Shown: piece by piece, positions 34,883 to 44,594 of the stretch
Position numbering within the stretch: position 1 is the first letter of the stretch
How the letters are laid out: each line of letters opens with the position of its first letter
Assembly (NCBI RefSeq): GCF_002258785.1
Contig: NZ_NOYI01000013.1
Coordinates: 536,468-600,467, forward strand
Length of the DNA: 64,000 nucleotides
From: Rhodococcus sp. 06-235-1A
GTDB taxonomy: Bacteria; Actinomycetota; Actinomycetes; Mycobacteriales; Mycobacteriaceae
Direction of reading: 5' to 3'
Made by a program: the position numbers and the translations under genes
The notes under the pieces: generated by a model
Seen by the model: the letters and a program-made list of their open reading frames with translations, nothing else
What the model was told of the DNA's origin: nothing
The model's database searches: none

Positions 34883-34923
34883 GCGGCCCTGCCGCAGAAC
34901 CGCTGGTTCCGGGGCAGGGCCGC
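34883..34923. terminator. Long hairpin after the DoxX-repeat gene
   Basis: GCGGCCCTGCC (34883-34893) pairs with GGCAGGGCCGC (34913-34923); within the loop GAACC pairs with GGTTC. It lies about 30 bases beyond the stop codon of the minus-strand gene at 34951. Confidence 0.75.
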
Positions 34924-34950
34924 ATCTGTCTCTCGTGCTGTCGGCGATAA

Positions 34951-36141
34951 CTACTTCGCGTACTGCTGCAGCTTCTTGTCCAAGTTCTTCTGAGCCTTGG
35001 CGACCCGCTTCTCGAGCTTGGCGCGGGCCTGCTCGGTCACCTTCTCGAGTTCCTTGCTCTGCTTCTCGGCGCGCTTACGGGCGCGCTTGCTCAGCGTCTC
35101 CACGCGATCGGAGGCCAGATCGGCCCACGTGACTCCGCGCTTCTGCGCCTCGTCGGCGAGAACGGAGCCCTTCTCTACGGCCAGATCGGCGAGCTTGGAT
35201 GCCCGCTTCTGCGCGACGTCGGCCAGTTCGATGCGACGATCCGCGGCAACGTCGACGAGCTTCGATCCGCGCTTCTGCGCGAGTTCGGCCAGATCGGTTC
35301 CGCGGTGCGCTGCCTTGTCCGCGAGCTTGGAACCGCGCTTCTGGGCCTCGTCGGCCAAGTCGCTGCCGCGGTCGGCGGCGAGTTCGGCCAGCTTGGATCC
35401 GCGCTTCTGTGCTTCTTCTGCCAGTTCGGAGCCCTTGTCGGCTGCGATATGAGCCCAACGGTTCAGTGCCGGCTGAGCTACCTCCGCCAGTTCCGAGCCC
35501 TTCTCGGTGGCGATGTCGGCGAGCTTGGCCAACTTCGGCTGGGCTGCGTCGGCGAACTTGGCCAGCTTCGGCTGTGCAGCCTCGGCCAGATCGGCGCTGC
35601 GGCTCGCAGCGACGGCTGCGATTTCCTTGACGCGCTCACCGGTCTCGTGGGTGGAGTGGCCCGGCAGTGCGGAGACGACGGTCTCCTGCGCGCGGCGTGC
35701 TGCCCGCTTGCTGCGCCACGCGACAGATGGCTTGCCCTCGGTGTCGACGGCTGCGATGAGCAGTCCACCCAGCAGGCTCAGGTTCTTGAAGAAGTGGATG
35801 CGCTGCGCGGCCTTGGTCTCCGGGTCGGTTTCGTTCCAGAAGGCGTGTCCGGCGAGCGTCGTCGGGACGAGACTCCCGGCGAGTGCGAGCGACGCGATGC
35901 GTGGTGCCTTGCCGGTGGCCAACAAGATGCCGCCTGCGACCTGAATGCCGCCGTTGATGCGAACCAGCGTCTCCGGGTCACTCGGCACGTTTGCGGTGAC
36001 GTCGTTGGGCAGGACGTCCTTGCCCTGCTCGATCAGCGGAGTGGCGACCTTCGCCTTGCCGGTGGGATTACGGAGTGCGTCGACGCCCCCTGCGATGAAA
36101 ATCGTAGACATCAGCGGACGGGCGATACGGCGGACCAGCAT
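34951..36141 (-). CDS. DoxX-family membrane protein with long 11-residue-repeat tail
   Basis: A 396-residue protein. Residues ~1-135 are a DoxX-type membrane domain (RRIARPLMSTIFIAGGVDALRNP, ETLVRINGGIQVAGGILLATGK, LSLLGGLLIAAVDTEGKPS) with four hydrophobic segments. Residues ~178-353 consist of about sixteen 11-residue units such as AQKRGSKLADL, AADRGSDLADE and ATEKGSELAEV. A Lys/Arg/Glu-rich coil ends the protein. Eleven-residue repeats form amphipathic helices as in apolipoproteins and LEA proteins, so the tail may lie on a membrane or lipid surface (inference). ATG 36141 has AGGAGG 7 bases upstream. Adjacent to but not overlapping the MBL gene. Confidence 0.88.
   Translation of the reverse strand: MLVRRIARPLMSTIFIAGGVDALRNPTGKAKVATPLIEQGKDVLPNDVTANVPSDPETLVRINGGIQVAGGILLATGKAPRIASLALAGSLVPTTLAGHAFWNETDPETKAAQRIHFFKNLSLLGGLLIAAVDTEGKPSVAWRSKRAARRAQETVVSALPGHSTHETGERVKEIAAVAASRSADLAEAAQPKLAKFADAAQPKLAKLADIATEKGSELAEVAQPALNRWAHIAADKGSELAEEAQKRGSKLAELAADRGSDLADEAQKRGSKLADKAAHRGTDLAELAQKRGSKLVDVAADRRIELADVAQKRASKLADLAVEKGSVLADEAQKRGVTWADLASDRVETLSKRARKRAEKQSKELEKVTEQARAKLEKRVAKAQKNLDKKLQQYAK
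35083..35610 (-). repeat. Sixteen imperfect 33-bp coding repeats
   Basis: DNA encoding the 11-residue units of the DoxX protein. The units alternate between two types, AQKRGSKLADx and AxxxGSxLAEx, so a 66-bp super-repeat is visible. They are in frame and diverged, so this is an old internal amplification, not a CRISPR or a mobile repeat. Confidence 0.85.
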
Positions 36142-36243
36142 TGACAGCCTCCTGCGTAGTTTCTCGTGTCATCGGCGGTTGAACCAGGGACAGCGCGGCG
36201 GCCCGAGAACCTACCGGTGTCCTTTTGTCACACTATTCATACC

Positions 36244-36256
36244 CCGTGATTCACGG
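36244..36256. promoter_or_regulatory. 13-bp palindrome CCGTGA-T-TCACGG
   Basis: Perfect arms of 6 bases around one base, between the MBL gene end (36275) and the DoxX gene start (36141). Could be an operator for the DoxX gene or a short terminator stem for the MBL gene; no U-run supports the second. Confidence 0.3.
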
Positions 36257-36274
36257 TCTCAAGCACGGCGATCG

Positions 36275-36964
36275 TCACCAGCCTCGTTCGCGCCACTCGC
36301 CGAGGTGAGGGCGCTCGGCTCCGAGCGTGGTGTCCTTTCCGTGACCCGGGTAGACAACGGTCTCGTCGTCGAATCGGTCGAACAATTTCGCCGTCACGTC
36401 GTCGAGCAGGTGGGTGAAGTCCTCGGGGCTTCCGGTCTTGCCGACGCCGCCGGGGAACAACGAATCTCCGGTGAACAGATGGGTGCGCACGCCGTCGGTA
36501 TCGGTGAGTGCGAGTGCGATGGAGCCGGGAGTGTGTCCGGTCAGATGGATCACGTCGAACGTGAGCTCGCCCACCGACACGGTGTCCCGGTCGGCCAGTA
36601 GACGGTCCGGGGCGACGGGCAGCGGCGCGGCGTCGAGTTCATGAGCGGCTGTCGGTGAGTCCGTGCCACCGGCGATGTCCGCCAGCGCCTGCCAGTGGTC
36701 GGCGTGCTGATGCGTCGTCACGATGAGCGAGAGCGTCGGTGCGTTGTCGTCGATGAGCAGCGAGATGCGCTCGGCCTCGTTGGCGGCGTCGATCAGCACC
36801 GAATGACCCGTTGCGGAACAGACGACCAAGTAGGTGTTGTTGTCCATGGGGCCGACCGACATCTTCGTGATCGTCGCGCCGGGAATCGTGCGCCGCTGCG
36901 GCTGCGAACCCTGAGAGACGACGCCGGTGTAGTTGTCGTCGATGACCATGAGGTGCTCGTCCAT
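36275..36964 (-). CDS. MBL-fold metallo-hydrolase, glyoxalase II-like
   Basis: A 229-residue metallo-beta-lactamase-fold hydrolase. The metal-binding motif THQHADHW (HxHxDH) is present, with a further His in HLTGHTPGSIALAL, Asp in FTGDSLFPGGVG, and His in VVYPGHGKDTTLG. This order is that of glyoxalase II-like thioester hydrolases. In mycobacteria a homolog sits in the same place before uvrA. ATG 36964 was chosen because TAGCGT lies 7 bases upstream and the conserved part (VIDDNYTGVV) starts just after. Upstream in-frame ATG 37048 or GTG 37075 would add 28-37 residues without similarity to the fold. Confidence 0.88.
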   Translation of the reverse strand: MDEHLMVIDDNYTGVVSQGSQPQRRTIPGATITKMSVGPMDNNTYLVVCSATGHSVLIDAANEAERISLLIDDNAPTLSLIVTTHQHADHWQALADIAGGTDSPTAAHELDAAPLPVAPDRLLADRDTVSVGELTFDVIHLTGHTPGSIALALTDTDGVRTHLFTGDSLFPGGVGKTGSPEDFTHLLDDVTAKLFDRFDDETVVYPGHGKDTTLGAERPHLGEWRERGW

Positions 36965-36977
36965 TTCGAGGACGCTA
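36965..36977 (-). promoter_or_regulatory. -10 box of MBL gene, leaderless arrangement
   Basis: TAGCGT on the minus strand (plus-strand 36972-36977), 7 bases, then ATG 36964. Supports the short start. Confidence 0.45.
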
Positions 36978-37224
36978 CCGTCGGCGGCACGACGAGGGGC
37001 GTCGGGGTCGTGCACGTGGAAAAGTGTGTCGGTGCCTGGATCTACCATTGCTACTGCGTGAGGTTCGTCCCTCACCGATACAGGTTTTCGACGTGGGGTG
37101 CACGGTTACACGACGGGTAACCGGTGCATAGGCATCACACGTCATCACGCGACTCGACAGTTGCGCACTGCTGCGCCCCGCAGCAAGTCGACTGAACGTG
37201 CTCGTTCGGAAAGAAGGGAACACA

Positions 37225-40155
37225 GTGGCGGATCGCCTGATAGTGCGAGGTGCACGAGAGCACAATCTGCGGGGAGTCGACATCGACCTGCCTCGCGATG
37301 CGCTCATCGTGTTCACAGGTCTGTCCGGCTCGGGCAAGTCGTCCCTCGCATTCGACACGATCTTCGCCGAAGGTCAGCGCAGGTACGTGGAATCGCTGTC
37401 CGCGTATGCGCGGCAGTTCCTCGGCCAGATGGACAAGCCGGACGTCGATTTCATCGAGGGACTCTCGCCTGCGGTCTCCATCGATCAGAAGTCGACCAAC
37501 CGCAACCCGCGGTCGACCGTGGGCACCATCACCGAGGTCTACGACTATCTCCGCCTGTTGTACGCGCGTGCGGGAACGGCCCACTGCCCCGTGTGCGGTG
37601 AGCAGATCGCCAAGCAGACCCCGCAGCAGATCGTCGACCAGGTGCTGGACATGGAGGAGGGTCTCAAGTTCCAGGTTCTCGCCCCGGTGGTTCGAACCCG
37701 AAAAGGTGAATTCGTCGACCTGTTCGACTCGTTGAACACTCAGGGCTACTCCCGTGTTCGCGTCGACGGTGTGGTCCACCAGCTCACGAGCCCACCGGTT
37801 CTCAAGAAGCAGGAAAAGCACGACATCGAGGTCGTCGTCGACCGTTTGACCGTCAAGTCCAGCTCGAAGCAGCGTCTGACCGACTCGGTGGAAACCGCCC
37901 TTCGACTTGCCGACGGCATCGTCGTTCTGGACTTCGTCGACCGCGACGAGAATGCGGCGGACCGCGAGCGCCGGTTCTCCGAGAAGCTCGCGTGCCCCAA
38001 CGGTCACCCGCTGTCCATCGACGATCTCGAACCGCGGTCGTTCTCCTTCAACTCGCCGTACGGTGCGTGCCCGGACTGCGTCGGTCTCGGTGTGCGCAAG
38101 GAGGTCGATCCGGAGCTGGTGGTTCCCGACGGCGATCTCAGCCTCGCCGACGGTGCCATCGCGCCGTGGTCGATGGGCCAGACGTCCGAGTACTTCGGTC
38201 GCCTGCTGTCCGGCCTCGCCGACGCCATGGGGTTCGACCTGAATGCACCGTGGAACAAGTTGCCCGCCAAGGTCAAGCGTGCGGTCCTCGAAGGCAGCGA
38301 CCATCAGGTCCACGTGAAGTACAAGAACCGCTACGGCCGCACGCGCTCGTACTACGCCGAGTTCGAGGGTGTGATGCCGTTTCTGCACCGCCGGTTGGAG
38401 CAGACCGAATCCGAGCAGATGAAGGAACGCTACGACGGCTACATGCGCGACGTGCCGTGCCCCACCTGCAACGGCGCGCGGCTGCGGCCCGAGATCCTGT
38501 CGGTCACCATCGAGGCGGGAGACTTCGGGCCCAAGTCGATCGCCGAGGTCTGCGAGCTGTCGATCGCCGATACCGCGAACTTCCTGAACAGCCTCACCCT
38601 GGGGCGCCGCGAGGAAGCGATCGCGGGACAGGTGCTCAAGGAGGTACAGGCGCGTCTGGGATTCCTGCTCGACGTGGGTCTGGAATACCTCTCACTGGCT
38701 CGAACTGCTGGTTCTCTGTCCGGCGGTGAGGCCCAGCGAATCCGGCTCGCCACGCAGATCGGATCGGGCCTCGTCGGCGTTCTCTACGTGTTGGACGAGC
38801 CCTCGATCGGTTTGCATCAGCGCGACAACCGTCGGTTGATCGACACGTTGACCCGGCTCCGTGACCTCGGAAACACGCTCATCGTCGTCGAGCACGACGA
38901 GGACACCATTCGTACCTCCGACTGGGTCGTCGACATCGGTCCGTTGGCGGGTGAGCACGGCGGTCGCGTCGTACACAGCGGTTCGTACGAGGACCTGCTG
39001 ACCAACGAGGAATCGTTGACCGGCGCATATCTGTCCGGGCGGATGGAGATTCCGCTGCCCGACACGCGCCGCGTCGTCGACAAGAAGCGTCAGGTCACCG
39101 TCGTCGGAGCTCGCGAGCACAACCTCCGCGGCATCGACGTCAGCTTCCCGCTCGGTGTGCTGACCTCGGTCACCGGAGTGTCGGGTTCGGGCAAGTCCAC
39201 TCTTGTCAACGACATCCTCGCGACCGTGATGGCCAACAAGCTCAACGGTGCCCGTCAGGTTCCCGGTCGGCACACCCGCATCAACGGACTCGATCAGCTC
39301 GACAAGCTCGTGCGGGTGGATCAGTCGCCCATCGGCCGTACGCCGCGCTCGAACGCCGCGACCTACACCGGCGTGTTCGACAAGATTCGGACCTTGTTCG
39401 CGGCAACCACCGAGGCCAAGGTGCGCGGCTACCAGCCCGGGCGATTCTCGTTCAACGTCAAGGGCGGCCGGTGTGAGGCGTGCTCAGGAGACGGCACTCT
39501 CAAGATCGAGATGAACTTCCTGCCGGACGTGTACGTCCCGTGCGAGGTCTGCGAGGGTGCGCGATACAACCGAGAGACACTCGAAGTCCACTACAAGGGC
39601 AAGACAATCGCCGAGGTCCTGAACATGCCCATCGAGGAGGCCGCGGACTTCTTCGAGGCCATCACCTCGATCCACCGCTACCTCAAGACACTCGTCGAGG
39701 TCGGTCTAGGGTACGTCCGTCTCGGGCAGCCGGCGACGACGTTGTCCGGTGGCGAGGCGCAGCGCGTCAAATTGGCGGCGGAGCTGCAGAAGCGGTCCAC
39801 CGGCCGCACCGTCTACATCCTCGACGAGCCGACCACCGGCCTGCACTTCGAGGACATACGCAAGTTGCTCGGCGTCGTGAACGGTCTCGTGGACAAGGGC
39901 AACACGGTGATCGTCATCGAGCACAACCTCGACGTCATCAAGGTCTCCGATTGGGTCATCGATATGGGCCCAGAGGGTGGCTCCGGCGGCGGAATGGTTG
40001 TGGCGCAAGGTGATCCGGAGGTCGTGGCGGCTGTCTCCGAGAGCTACACCGGCAAGTTCCTGCAGGAAGCGCTCACCCGCGAGTCCGTTGTCACCGCGCC
40101 GGTGAAAGCAGCTCCGAAGAAGCGCAGGCCGCGAAAGGTCGCCGCAGTCCGGTAG
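37225..40155 (+). CDS. uvrA: Excinuclease ABC subunit A
   Basis: A 976-residue damage-recognition ATPase of nucleotide excision repair. Two ABC modules are present: Walker [16 protein letters not shown] and [13 protein letters not shown], signatures [16 protein letters not shown] and [15 protein letters not shown], and Walker [17 protein letters not shown] and [15 protein letters not shown]. Zinc-finger cysteines occur in the first module ([35 protein letters not shown]) and in the second ([19 protein letters not shown]). GTG 37225 follows GAAGGGA by 5 bases; the longer frame from 37198 lacks this. A terminator follows. A Lys-rich C-terminal tail is usual. Confidence 0.97.
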   Translation: MADRLIVRGAREHNLRGVDIDLPRDALIVFTGLSGSGKSSLAFDTIFAEGQRRYVESLSAYARQFLGQMDKPDVDFIEGLSPAVSIDQKSTNRNPRSTVGTITEVYDYLRLLYARAGTAHCPVCGEQIAKQTPQQIVDQVLDMEEGLKFQVLAPVVRTRKGEFVDLFDSLNTQGYSRVRVDGVVHQLTSPPVLKKQEKHDIEVVVDRLTVKSSSKQRLTDSVETALRLADGIVVLDFVDRDENAADRERRFSEKLACPNGHPLSIDDLEPRSFSFNSPYGACPDCVGLGVRKEVDPELVVPDGDLSLADGAIAPWSMGQTSEYFGRLLSGLADAMGFDLNAPWNKLPAKVKRAVLEGSDHQVHVKYKNRYGRTRSYYAEFEGVMPFLHRRLEQTESEQMKERYDGYMRDVPCPTCNGARLRPEILSVTIEAGDFGPKSIAEVCELSIADTANFLNSLTLGRREEAIAGQVLKEVQARLGFLLDVGLEYLSLARTAGSLSGGEAQRIRLATQIGSGLVGVLYVLDEPSIGLHQRDNRRLIDTLTRLRDLGNTLIVVEHDEDTIRTSDWVVDIGPLAGEHGGRVVHSGSYEDLLTNEESLTGAYLSGRMEIPLPDTRRVVDKKRQVTVVGAREHNLRGIDVSFPLGVLTSVTGVSGSGKSTLVNDILATVMANKLNGARQVPGRHTRINGLDQLDKLVRVDQSPIGRTPRSNAATYTGVFDKIRTLFAATTEAKVRGYQPGRFSFNVKGGRCEACSGDGTLKIEMNFLPDVYVPCEVCEGARYNRETLEVHYKGKTIAEVLNMPIEEAADFFEAITSIHRYLKTLVEVGLGYVRLGQPATTLSGGEAQRVKLAAELQKRSTGRTVYILDEPTTGLHFEDIRKLLGVVNGLVDKGNTVIVIEHNLDVIKVSDWVIDMGPEGGSGGGMVVAQGDPEVVAAVSESYTGKFLQEALTRESVVTAPVKAAPKKRRPRKVAAVR

Positions 40156-40167
40156 CGCCCGCGAACG

Positions 40168-40208
40168 ACGAACGCCGCATCCGGTATTCCACGGGATGCG
40201 GCGTTCGT
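40168..40208 (+). terminator. Intrinsic-type hairpin after uvrA
   Basis: ACGAACGCCGCATCC pairs with GGATGCGGCGTTCGT (15 bp), 11-base loop. Sits in the gap between convergent uvrA and the DUF1844 gene, so can serve both. Confidence 0.8.
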
Positions 40209-40231
40209 GTTCGGGGCGTCGTTGCTCTCGC

Positions 40232-40612
40232 TCAGTGCACCGGTCCGGTGTACTTCTCGCCGGGGCCCTTTCCTGGTTCGTCCGGGTGGGCGGATGCTTC
40301 TCGGAATGCGCGCTGCAGTGCTTGTAGTCCGTCACGAATGGGTCCGGCGTGAGGCCCGAGGTACTCCACCGAAGCAGTGACCAAACCGGCGAGTGCGGTG
40401 ATGACGCGTCGCGCTTCGTCGAGGTCGAGGTAGGGGCTTTCCGCGGGATCCGGCTCCGACAGTCCCAGCTTCTCGGCTGCAGAACTCATCAGCATCACCG
40501 CGGCGCGGCTGATGACCTCGACCGCGGGGACCTCGGCGAGTTCACGGACTTCGGGCTCTGCACCCAGGGGGTCGGCACCTGCGGCATCGTCGGGATTGGG
40601 GGAGCTGGTCAT
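40232..40612 (-). CDS. DUF1844 domain protein
   Basis: A 126-residue cytoplasmic protein of the DUF1844 family: AEVPAVEVISRAAVMLMSSAAEKLGL, then DLDEARRVITALAGLVTASVEYLG. The helical core is followed by a Gly/Pro-rich tail. Function is unknown; the family is commonly encoded next to infC in actinobacteria, as here (divergent). ATG 40612 was taken; a longer in-frame extension to 40798 would run through the infC promoter. Confidence 0.87.
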   Translation of the reverse strand: MTSSPNPDDAAGADPLGAEPEVRELAEVPAVEVISRAAVMLMSSAAEKLGLSEPDPAESPYLDLDEARRVITALAGLVTASVEYLGPHAGPIRDGLQALQRAFREASAHPDEPGKGPGEKYTGPVH

Positions 40613-40684
40613 GCCTACGAGAATCCCACGCCTCCCGTTGCGGACAGCATCGGGTGTCCGCTGAGAAGGGGCAACAACGCTCGA

Positions 40685-40714
40685 TTGTTCGATTCGGGAA
40701 TCTGCTGGTAAAGT
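40685..40714 (+). promoter_or_regulatory. infC operon promoter
   Basis: TTGTTC (40685-40690), 18-base spacer, TAAAGT (40709-40714). Predicts transcription from about 40721 and a leader of about 350 bases before infC. Confidence 0.6.
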
Positions 40715-40720
40715 GACTCG

Positions 40721-41073
40721 ACGACCGTCTTCGGCGTGCGCTCCTCGATGGAGTTCACCGCACGGAGGCAGCAAGTGGAGCCCGACTCCCACCGGCACGT
40801 AGCCTTCAACAAGCTACTTCCGGTCCGGTCGCACGATGGAGACCCTCGCAGGTTTCCTCTGTGCTTCCTCCCAGTGAGGAGACTGTACGACGACAGTTGT
40901 CGTGCGGATCGACCGGTCGACATCGGGCCCTGCAATCGGATCACACCGAGAGCAGGGTTTTTTCGTTGCAGTGGTTCGCATCGCTGCGGGGAATGTCGAG
41001 GATCGACGGCGACGGGCTGTGCCAGTGGCAGGCGGTCGGGTTACACACCACACCGCACTACCTAGGAGGCCCC
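40721..41073 (+). promoter_or_regulatory. Long structured infC leader, non-coding
   Basis: No convincing gene lies in this stretch, although a frame stays open through it. It holds several hairpins: GTAGC-8-GCTAC near 40798, an ACGACGACA/TGTCGTGCG-type stem near 40890, the palindrome CGACCGGTCG near 40911, and then the terminator at 40928-40963. The pattern fits a regulatory 5' leader that can be attenuated. Confidence 0.5.
40928..40963 (+). terminator. Intrinsic terminator inside the infC leader (attenuator)
   Basis: CCCTGC-AA-TCGG-6-CCGA-GA-GCAGGG followed by six T residues. It is a complete terminator located 110 bases before infC and downstream of the infC promoter, so transcription of infC-rpmI-rplT is probably controlled by read-through. 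Confidence 0.7.
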
Positions 41074-41733
41074 ATCAGCACTGAGACCCGCATCAACGAT
41101 CGCATCCGAGTTCCCGAGGTCCGGCTTGTCGGACCGGGCGGTGAACAGGTGGGGATCGTGCGTGTTGAAGATGCACTCCGCTTGGCTCTCGAAGCCGACC
41201 TCGATCTTGTCGAAGTAGCTCCCGACGCACGTCCGCCGGTCTGCAAGATCATGGACTACGGGAAGTTCAAGTACGAGGCTGCGCAGAAGGCGCGCGAATC
41301 GCGCAAGAACCAGACGCTCACCGTCATCAAGGAGCAGAAGCTCCGCCCCAAGATCGACGCGCACGACTACGAGACCAAGAAGCGCAACGTCGTTCGCTTC
41401 CTCGAAGCCGGCTCGAAGGTCAAGGTCACCATCATGTTCCGCGGTCGCGAGCAGTCGCGTCCCGAACTCGGCTTCCGTCTGCTGCAGCGCCTGGGCGCTG
41501 ACGTCGCAGAGCTCGGTTTCGTGGAGACCTCGGCCAAGCAGGACGGCCGCAACATGACGATGGTGTTGGCACCGCACAAGGGTGCCAAGACTCGCGTCAA
41601 GGCACAGGAGAGCGCAGCGGCTCCGCCCGCACAACGCGCACCGGCTCCCGCGCCGGAACAGCCCGCCGATGCAGCCCCGGCTGCCGAGGCACCGGCCGCA
41701 GCAGCTCCGGCTACTCCGGCGCAGACCAACTGA
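41074..41733 (+). CDS. infC: Translation initiation factor IF-3, apparent AUC start
   Basis: A 219-residue IF-3, which binds the 30S subunit and checks start codons. The N-domain begins [22 protein letters not shown] and the C-domain contains [19 protein letters not shown] and LVAPHKG-like LAPHKGAKT. The last ~40 residues are an Ala/Pro-rich tail usual in actinobacteria. Family alignment and the strong CTAGGAGG site (41062-41069) point to ATC at 41074 as start codon; no ATG, GTG or TTG lies at a suitable spacing. IF-3 genes in other bacteria use AUU/AUC for autoregulation. First gene of infC-rpmI-rplT. Confidence 0.93.
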   Translation: MSTETRINDRIRVPEVRLVGPGGEQVGIVRVEDALRLALEADLDLVEVAPDARPPVCKIMDYGKFKYEAAQKARESRKNQTLTVIKEQKLRPKIDAHDYETKKRNVVRFLEAGSKVKVTIMFRGREQSRPELGFRLLQRLGADVAELGFVETSAKQDGRNMTMVLAPHKGAKTRVKAQESAAAPPAQRAPAPAPEQPADAAPAAEAPAAAAPATPAQTN

Positions 41734-41847
41734 GCCTCGCGCTCTACCAGTAAGACAGCCCTACACCTGCTTCGGTGCACAGTCTCTGTTGCGATGTGCG
41801 GCTGTGCCATGCAACACCGAAGAGCGATTACAGAAGAAGAGGATTTC

Positions 41848-42042
41848 ATGCCCAAGCAGAAGACCCACAGTGGTGCCAAGAAGCGATTCAAGGTGTCCGG
41901 CAGCGGCAAGATCCTGCGCCAGAAGGCCGGCCGTCGCCACCTGCTCGAGCACAAGCCCACCAAGGTGACTCGTCGCCTCGATGGTGTCGCCGTTGTCAAG
42001 AAGGCCGACGTGCCGCGGATCAAGCGCCTGCTCGGCATCTGA
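41848..42042 (+). CDS. rpmI: 50S ribosomal protein L35
   Basis: A 64-residue basic ribosomal protein with the family start [21 protein letters not shown] and ending [15 protein letters not shown] lies 5-6 bases before ATG 41848. Middle gene of the infC-rpmI-rplT group. Confidence 0.97.
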   Translation: MPKQKTHSGAKKRFKVSGSGKILRQKAGRRHLLEHKPTKVTRRLDGVAVVKKADVPRIKRLLGI

Positions 42043-42128
42043 TTCGGCCCGCCGCCGGCTGATCTCGGTCGGCTTCATCCCATTACCATTCGGGGTTTCA
42101 CACACCCCCAGATCGACAGGATTCACCA

Positions 42129-42518
42129 GTGGCACGCGTAAAAAGGGCCGTCAACGCCCAGAAGAAGCGCCGTTCGATTCTCGAAGCGTCCAAGGGCTAC
42201 CGCGGACAGCGCTCACGTCTGTACACCAAGGCCAAGGAGCAGCAGCTCCACTCGCTGACCTATGCGTACCGGGACCGCCGCGCGCGCAAGGGTGATTTCC
42301 GCAAGCTGTGGATCACGCGTATCAACGCTGCAGCTCGGGCCAACGACATCACGTACAACCGCTTCGTCCAGGGCCTCAAGGCCGCGGGTGTCGAGGTCGA
42401 CCGCAAGATCCTCGCCGAGCTCGCTGTGTCGGACGCTGCGGCCTTCGCAAGCCTGGTCGCCATCGCCAAGGCTGCACTGCCTGCCGATGTCAACGCTCCG
42501 GCCGGAGAAGCAGCCTGA
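42129..42518 (+). CDS. rplT: 50S ribosomal protein L20
   Basis: A 129-residue rRNA-binding assembly protein: [62 protein letters not shown] start at 42129, as is common for this gene; a short purine-rich stretch (ACAGGA) is 7-8 bases upstream. In other phyla L20 represses this operon; here the attenuator in the infC leader may serve that purpose (inference). Stop codon is 38 bases before the tsnR start chosen here. Confidence 0.97.
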   Translation: MARVKRAVNAQKKRRSILEASKGYRGQRSRLYTKAKEQQLHSLTYAYRDRRARKGDFRKLWITRINAAARANDITYNRFVQGLKAAGVEVDRKILAELAVSDAAAFASLVAIAKAALPADVNAPAGEAA

Positions 42519-42556
42519 GCGAGTCGACGTACGACGACTCAACACCGAAACGGCCC

Positions 42557-43363
42557 GTGGATTCGCTGACCGAGCGAACTCCGCGGGTCGTTTCGGCCGT
42601 CAAGCTCGCGCGAGCGACGGAACGCAAGAAGACCGGGCTGTTCCTGGCCGAGGGCTTCAACGCGGTGTCCGAGGCGGCCCAGTCGCGGCTGGTTCGTGAG
42701 CTGTTCTTCACTCCGGATGCTCTCGAGCGCCACCACGACCTCATCGCGTCCGTCGAGGCCGGTGGCGCACGAGTGTTTCCGATCACGGACCGCGCTGCCA
42801 AGGCGTTGTCCGACACTGTCACTCCGCAGGGCCTCGTCGCAGTCACGCAGTTGGTCGACGTACCGCTCGACCGGGCACTGGCCGGAACACCGCGTCTGGT
42901 GGCCGTACCGGTGGAGGTGGCAGAACCGGGCAATGCCGGGACGGTCATTCGCGTCGCCGATGCGGCCGGAGCGAATTCGGTCGTCTTGCTGGGTGATTCG
43001 GTCGATCCCCACAACGGCAAGTGTGTCCGCGCGTCGGCAGGCAGTGTGTTTCACCTTCCCATTGCCCGGGAGCGATCGATCGAGACCGGAATCGACGCGT
43101 TGCGCGGAGTAGGTCTGACGATCGTGGCCACGGCTGCCGACGGCGAAGTGGACTTGGACGACGCCGACGAACTGCTCACCCGGCCGACTGCGTGGTTGTT
43201 CGGCAACGAGGCGCACGGGCTGCCCGAGTCCGTGACGCGCACTGCCGATCACCGCATTCGAATCCCCATTCACGGCCGCGCCGAGAGCCTCAACCTGGCA
43301 ACTGCCGCGGCGATCTGCCTGTACGCCAGCGCCAGGGTGCAGCGACGCTCCGAAACCCCGTGA
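42557..43363 (+). CDS. tsnR: TrmH/SpoU-family RNA 2'-O-methyltransferase
   Basis: A 268-residue knotted methyltransferase of the SpoU/TrmH family, acting on rRNA or tRNA. The N-terminal substrate-binding domain has KLARATERKKTGLFLAEGFNAV; the catalytic domain has motif 1 VEVAEPGNAGTVIRVADAAGANSV, motif 2 WLFGNEAHGLP and motif 3 IPIHGRAESLNLATAAAICLY. Position after rplT and before pheS matches mycobacterial tsnR. GTG 42557 is the best start but has no Shine-Dalgarno sequence; a start nearer the rplT stop is possible. Precise rRNA/tRNA target not known. Confidence 0.88.
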   Translation: MDSLTERTPRVVSAVKLARATERKKTGLFLAEGFNAVSEAAQSRLVRELFFTPDALERHHDLIASVEAGGARVFPITDRAAKALSDTVTPQGLVAVTQLVDVPLDRALAGTPRLVAVPVEVAEPGNAGTVIRVADAAGANSVVLLGDSVDPHNGKCVRASAGSVFHLPIARERSIETGIDALRGVGLTIVATAADGEVDLDDADELLTRPTAWLFGNEAHGLPESVTRTADHRIRIPIHGRAESLNLATAAAICLYASARVQRRSETP

Positions 43364-43410
43364 GCGAGTCTCGCCTAGGATCGATACCTGTCTGCTCCGC
43401 GCAGGAGTGA

Positions 43411-44538
<1,128 letters not shown>

Positions 44539-44594
44539 CGGAAATTTCTCACCCGCCCCACTTCTTCTCGGATACAAGAAAGAGCTGAGCACAC

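Noticed and set aside
35083..35610. Repeat block considered as a CRISPR or tandem DNA repeat
   Set aside because: Repeats are in frame, diverged and encode 11-residue protein units; no spacers.
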